Shown: piece after piece, positions 11,748 through 12,850 of the stretch
Layout: each line of letters begins with the position of its first letter
Position numbering within the stretch: position 1 is the first letter of the stretch
From: Smithellaceae bacterium
GTDB lineage: Bacteria > Desulfobacterota > Syntrophia > Syntrophales > Smithellaceae
Assembly: GCA_028701435.1 (NCBI GenBank)
Contig: JAQVQT010000038.1
Span: forward strand, 1-12,850
Direction: 5' to 3'
Length of the DNA stretch: 12,850 nucleotides
Made by a program: the position numbers and the translations under genes
Notes under the pieces: generated by a model
Databases searched by the model: none
What the model saw: the letters and a program-made list of their open reading frames with translations, nothing else
Told to the model about the DNA's origin: nothing

Positions 11748-12850
11748 ATGAGAACCAAGCAGGATTATATTAAAGGTCTTTCCAAAATGAAGAGGAACAT
11801 TTATTTTGACGGGCAGCTGATCGATCGCGACGATGAATTGCAGATGGATTGTCTCAATGTCATCGGGACCACCTACGACGAAGCGGAAAAGCCGGAGAAC
11901 GCGGATCTGCTCACTGCCACGTCTCACCTCACCGGGCAGAAGATCAACCGCTTCACGCATATTCACCAGAACACGACCGACCTGCACCGAAAGCAGGACA
12001 TGACCCGCCTGCTCTGCCAGAAAGTCGGCGGCTGCATTCAGCGCTGCATGGGGATCGACGGCACCAACGCCATGTACAACGTTTCTTACGAAGCGGACAA
12101 GGTAAAGCCGGGCGAGACGAATTACCACGAGAACTTCAAGAAATGGCTGACCCGGTTTCAGACCGAGGACCTGGTCGGATGCTGCGCCCAGACGGACACC
12201 AAAGGCGACCGCCTGCTGCGTCCGGCCGACCAGCCCAACCCCGGTGCCTATGTGCGCATCAAAGAGCGGACCAAGGACGGCATCATCGTGGAAGGTTGCA
12301 AACTGCACATCTCCGAAGCCTCCGTGGCCGACGAAGTGCTGGTTCTGCCCACCCGCGCGCTGCGCAAGGAAGACGCGGACTACGCGGTCGGCTTTGCCGT
12401 GCCGGGCGACTGGGATGGTTTGACGCAGGTCGTCACGATTCATAACCTTCGCAACCGCGAACATTTCAAACGCGGTTTCATGCCGGGCGCGACGGACTCC
12501 TACATGCTATTCGACAACTGTTTTGTTCCGTGGGAAAGAGTTTTCCTGGCCGGCGAATATCAGCACGGCGGCGCTCTGGCGCTGCTGTTCGCGCTGTTCC
12601 ACCGTCATTCCTACTCCGGCTGCAAGCCCGCCATCGGCGACGTCATTTTGGGCTCCGCCGCTCTGGCCGCGGAAGTGAACAACATCCACAAGGAATCCCA
12701 TGTCCGCGAGAAGCTCGCCGAAATTATCATGACGATCGAGCTGGGCTACGCGGCCGGCTATACGGCTTCGGATCTGGGCAAACCGGAAGTCTATATTCCC
12801 GGCGTCGGCTTCATGCCTTACGGCCCGGGCTCGTACATTCCGAATTCCAT
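11748..12850 (+). CDS. abfD: 4-hydroxybutyryl-CoA dehydratase-like protein, copy 2 (cut by right edge)
   Basis: The first 367 residues of a second AbfD-family protein; the frame is open to the window end. By hand count 315 of 367 residues match copy 1 without gaps (about 86%), so it is a tandem paralogue. Cluster ligands are at the same positions: Cys96, Cys100, His285 and Cys292, with Tyr289 and Lys293. Ser189 and Asp250 again replace Thr190 and Glu257 of the Clostridium enzyme; the Glu455-equivalent lies beyond the edge. The differences from copy 1 are scattered and mostly conservative, with clusters at residues 50-54, 142-146 and 271-276. The ATG at 11748 has AAAGGA about seven bases upstream. 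The two may form a hetero-oligomer, differ in substrate, or be expressed at different levels because of the terminator between them. Confidence 0.92.
   Translation, partial: MRTKQDYIKGLSKMKRNIYFDGQLIDRDDELQMDCLNVIGTTYDEAEKPENADLLTATSHLTGQKINRFTHIHQNTTDLHRKQDMTRLLCQKVGGCIQRCMGIDGTNAMYNVSYEADKVKPGETNYHENFKKWLTRFQTEDLVGCCAQTDTKGDRLLRPADQPNPGAYVRIKERTKDGIIVEGCKLHISEASVADEVLVLPTRALRKEDADYAVGFAVPGDWDGLTQVVTIHNLRNREHFKRGFMPGATDSYMLFDNCFVPWERVFLAGEYQHGGALALLFALFHRHSYSGCKPAIGDVILGSAALAAEVNNIHKESHVREKLAEIIMTIELGYAAGYTASDLGKPEVYIPGVGFMPYGPGSYIPNS

Noticed and set aside
1..12850. CRISPR array, insertion sequence or prophage
   Set aside because: I saw no regularly spaced direct repeats, transposase, integrase or phage genes; the tRNA genes have no adjacent attachment-site duplication that I can see.

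Overview
The window looks like chromosomal DNA of a strictly anaerobic, Gram-negative bacterium. The best guess is a syntrophic or sulfate-reducing deltaproteobacterium (Desulfobacterota), perhaps near Syntrophus or Smithella. This rests on tandem genes for oxygen-sensitive 4-hydroxybutyryl-CoA dehydratase-like enzymes, a lipoprotein signal, GC-rich coding DNA (by eye) with AT-rich spacers, and tiny lysine-rich proteins of a kind I associate with this group. No rRNA is present, so the assignment is inference.

Left part (1-2310): an AT-richer, gene-poor region. A lipoprotein gene with a TTG start runs off the left edge on the minus strand. About 600 bases follow with no clear gene, only a dispersed-repeat-like palindrome and a strong plus-strand terminator. 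Then come a 101-residue protein of unknown function (+), two very small basic proteins (-), and a cold-shock protein (-) with its own terminator and a long leader that contains a second terminator-like hairpin.

Middle part (2312-7067, minus strand): a housekeeping block read from right to left. It holds an alpha/beta hydrolase, then yggT, a DUF167/yggU gene, murJ (lipid II flippase), serS (seryl-tRNA synthetase) and two serine tRNA genes, UGA then GCU anticodon. serS has its own promoter just after murJ and no terminator before the first tRNA, so the synthetase and two of its substrate tRNAs may share a transcript.

Right part (7186-12850, plus strand): proC, a short-chain dehydrogenase and a small thioredoxin-like protein form one likely transcription unit. 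A TetR-family regulator follows, with an inverted repeat overlapping its promoter, then two tandem paralogues of 4-hydroxybutyryl-CoA dehydratase (AbfD family). The second paralogue is cut by the window end. The copies are about 86% identical over 367 ungapped residues and are separated by a strong intrinsic terminator. Both keep all four [4Fe-4S] ligands of the clostridial enzyme, but other active-site positions differ (Glu257 to Asp, Thr190 to Ser, and Glu455 to Gly in copy 1, the only copy where that position is visible). They may therefore be a divergent branch with altered chemistry or substrate. This TetR-controlled pair is the most interesting part of the window.
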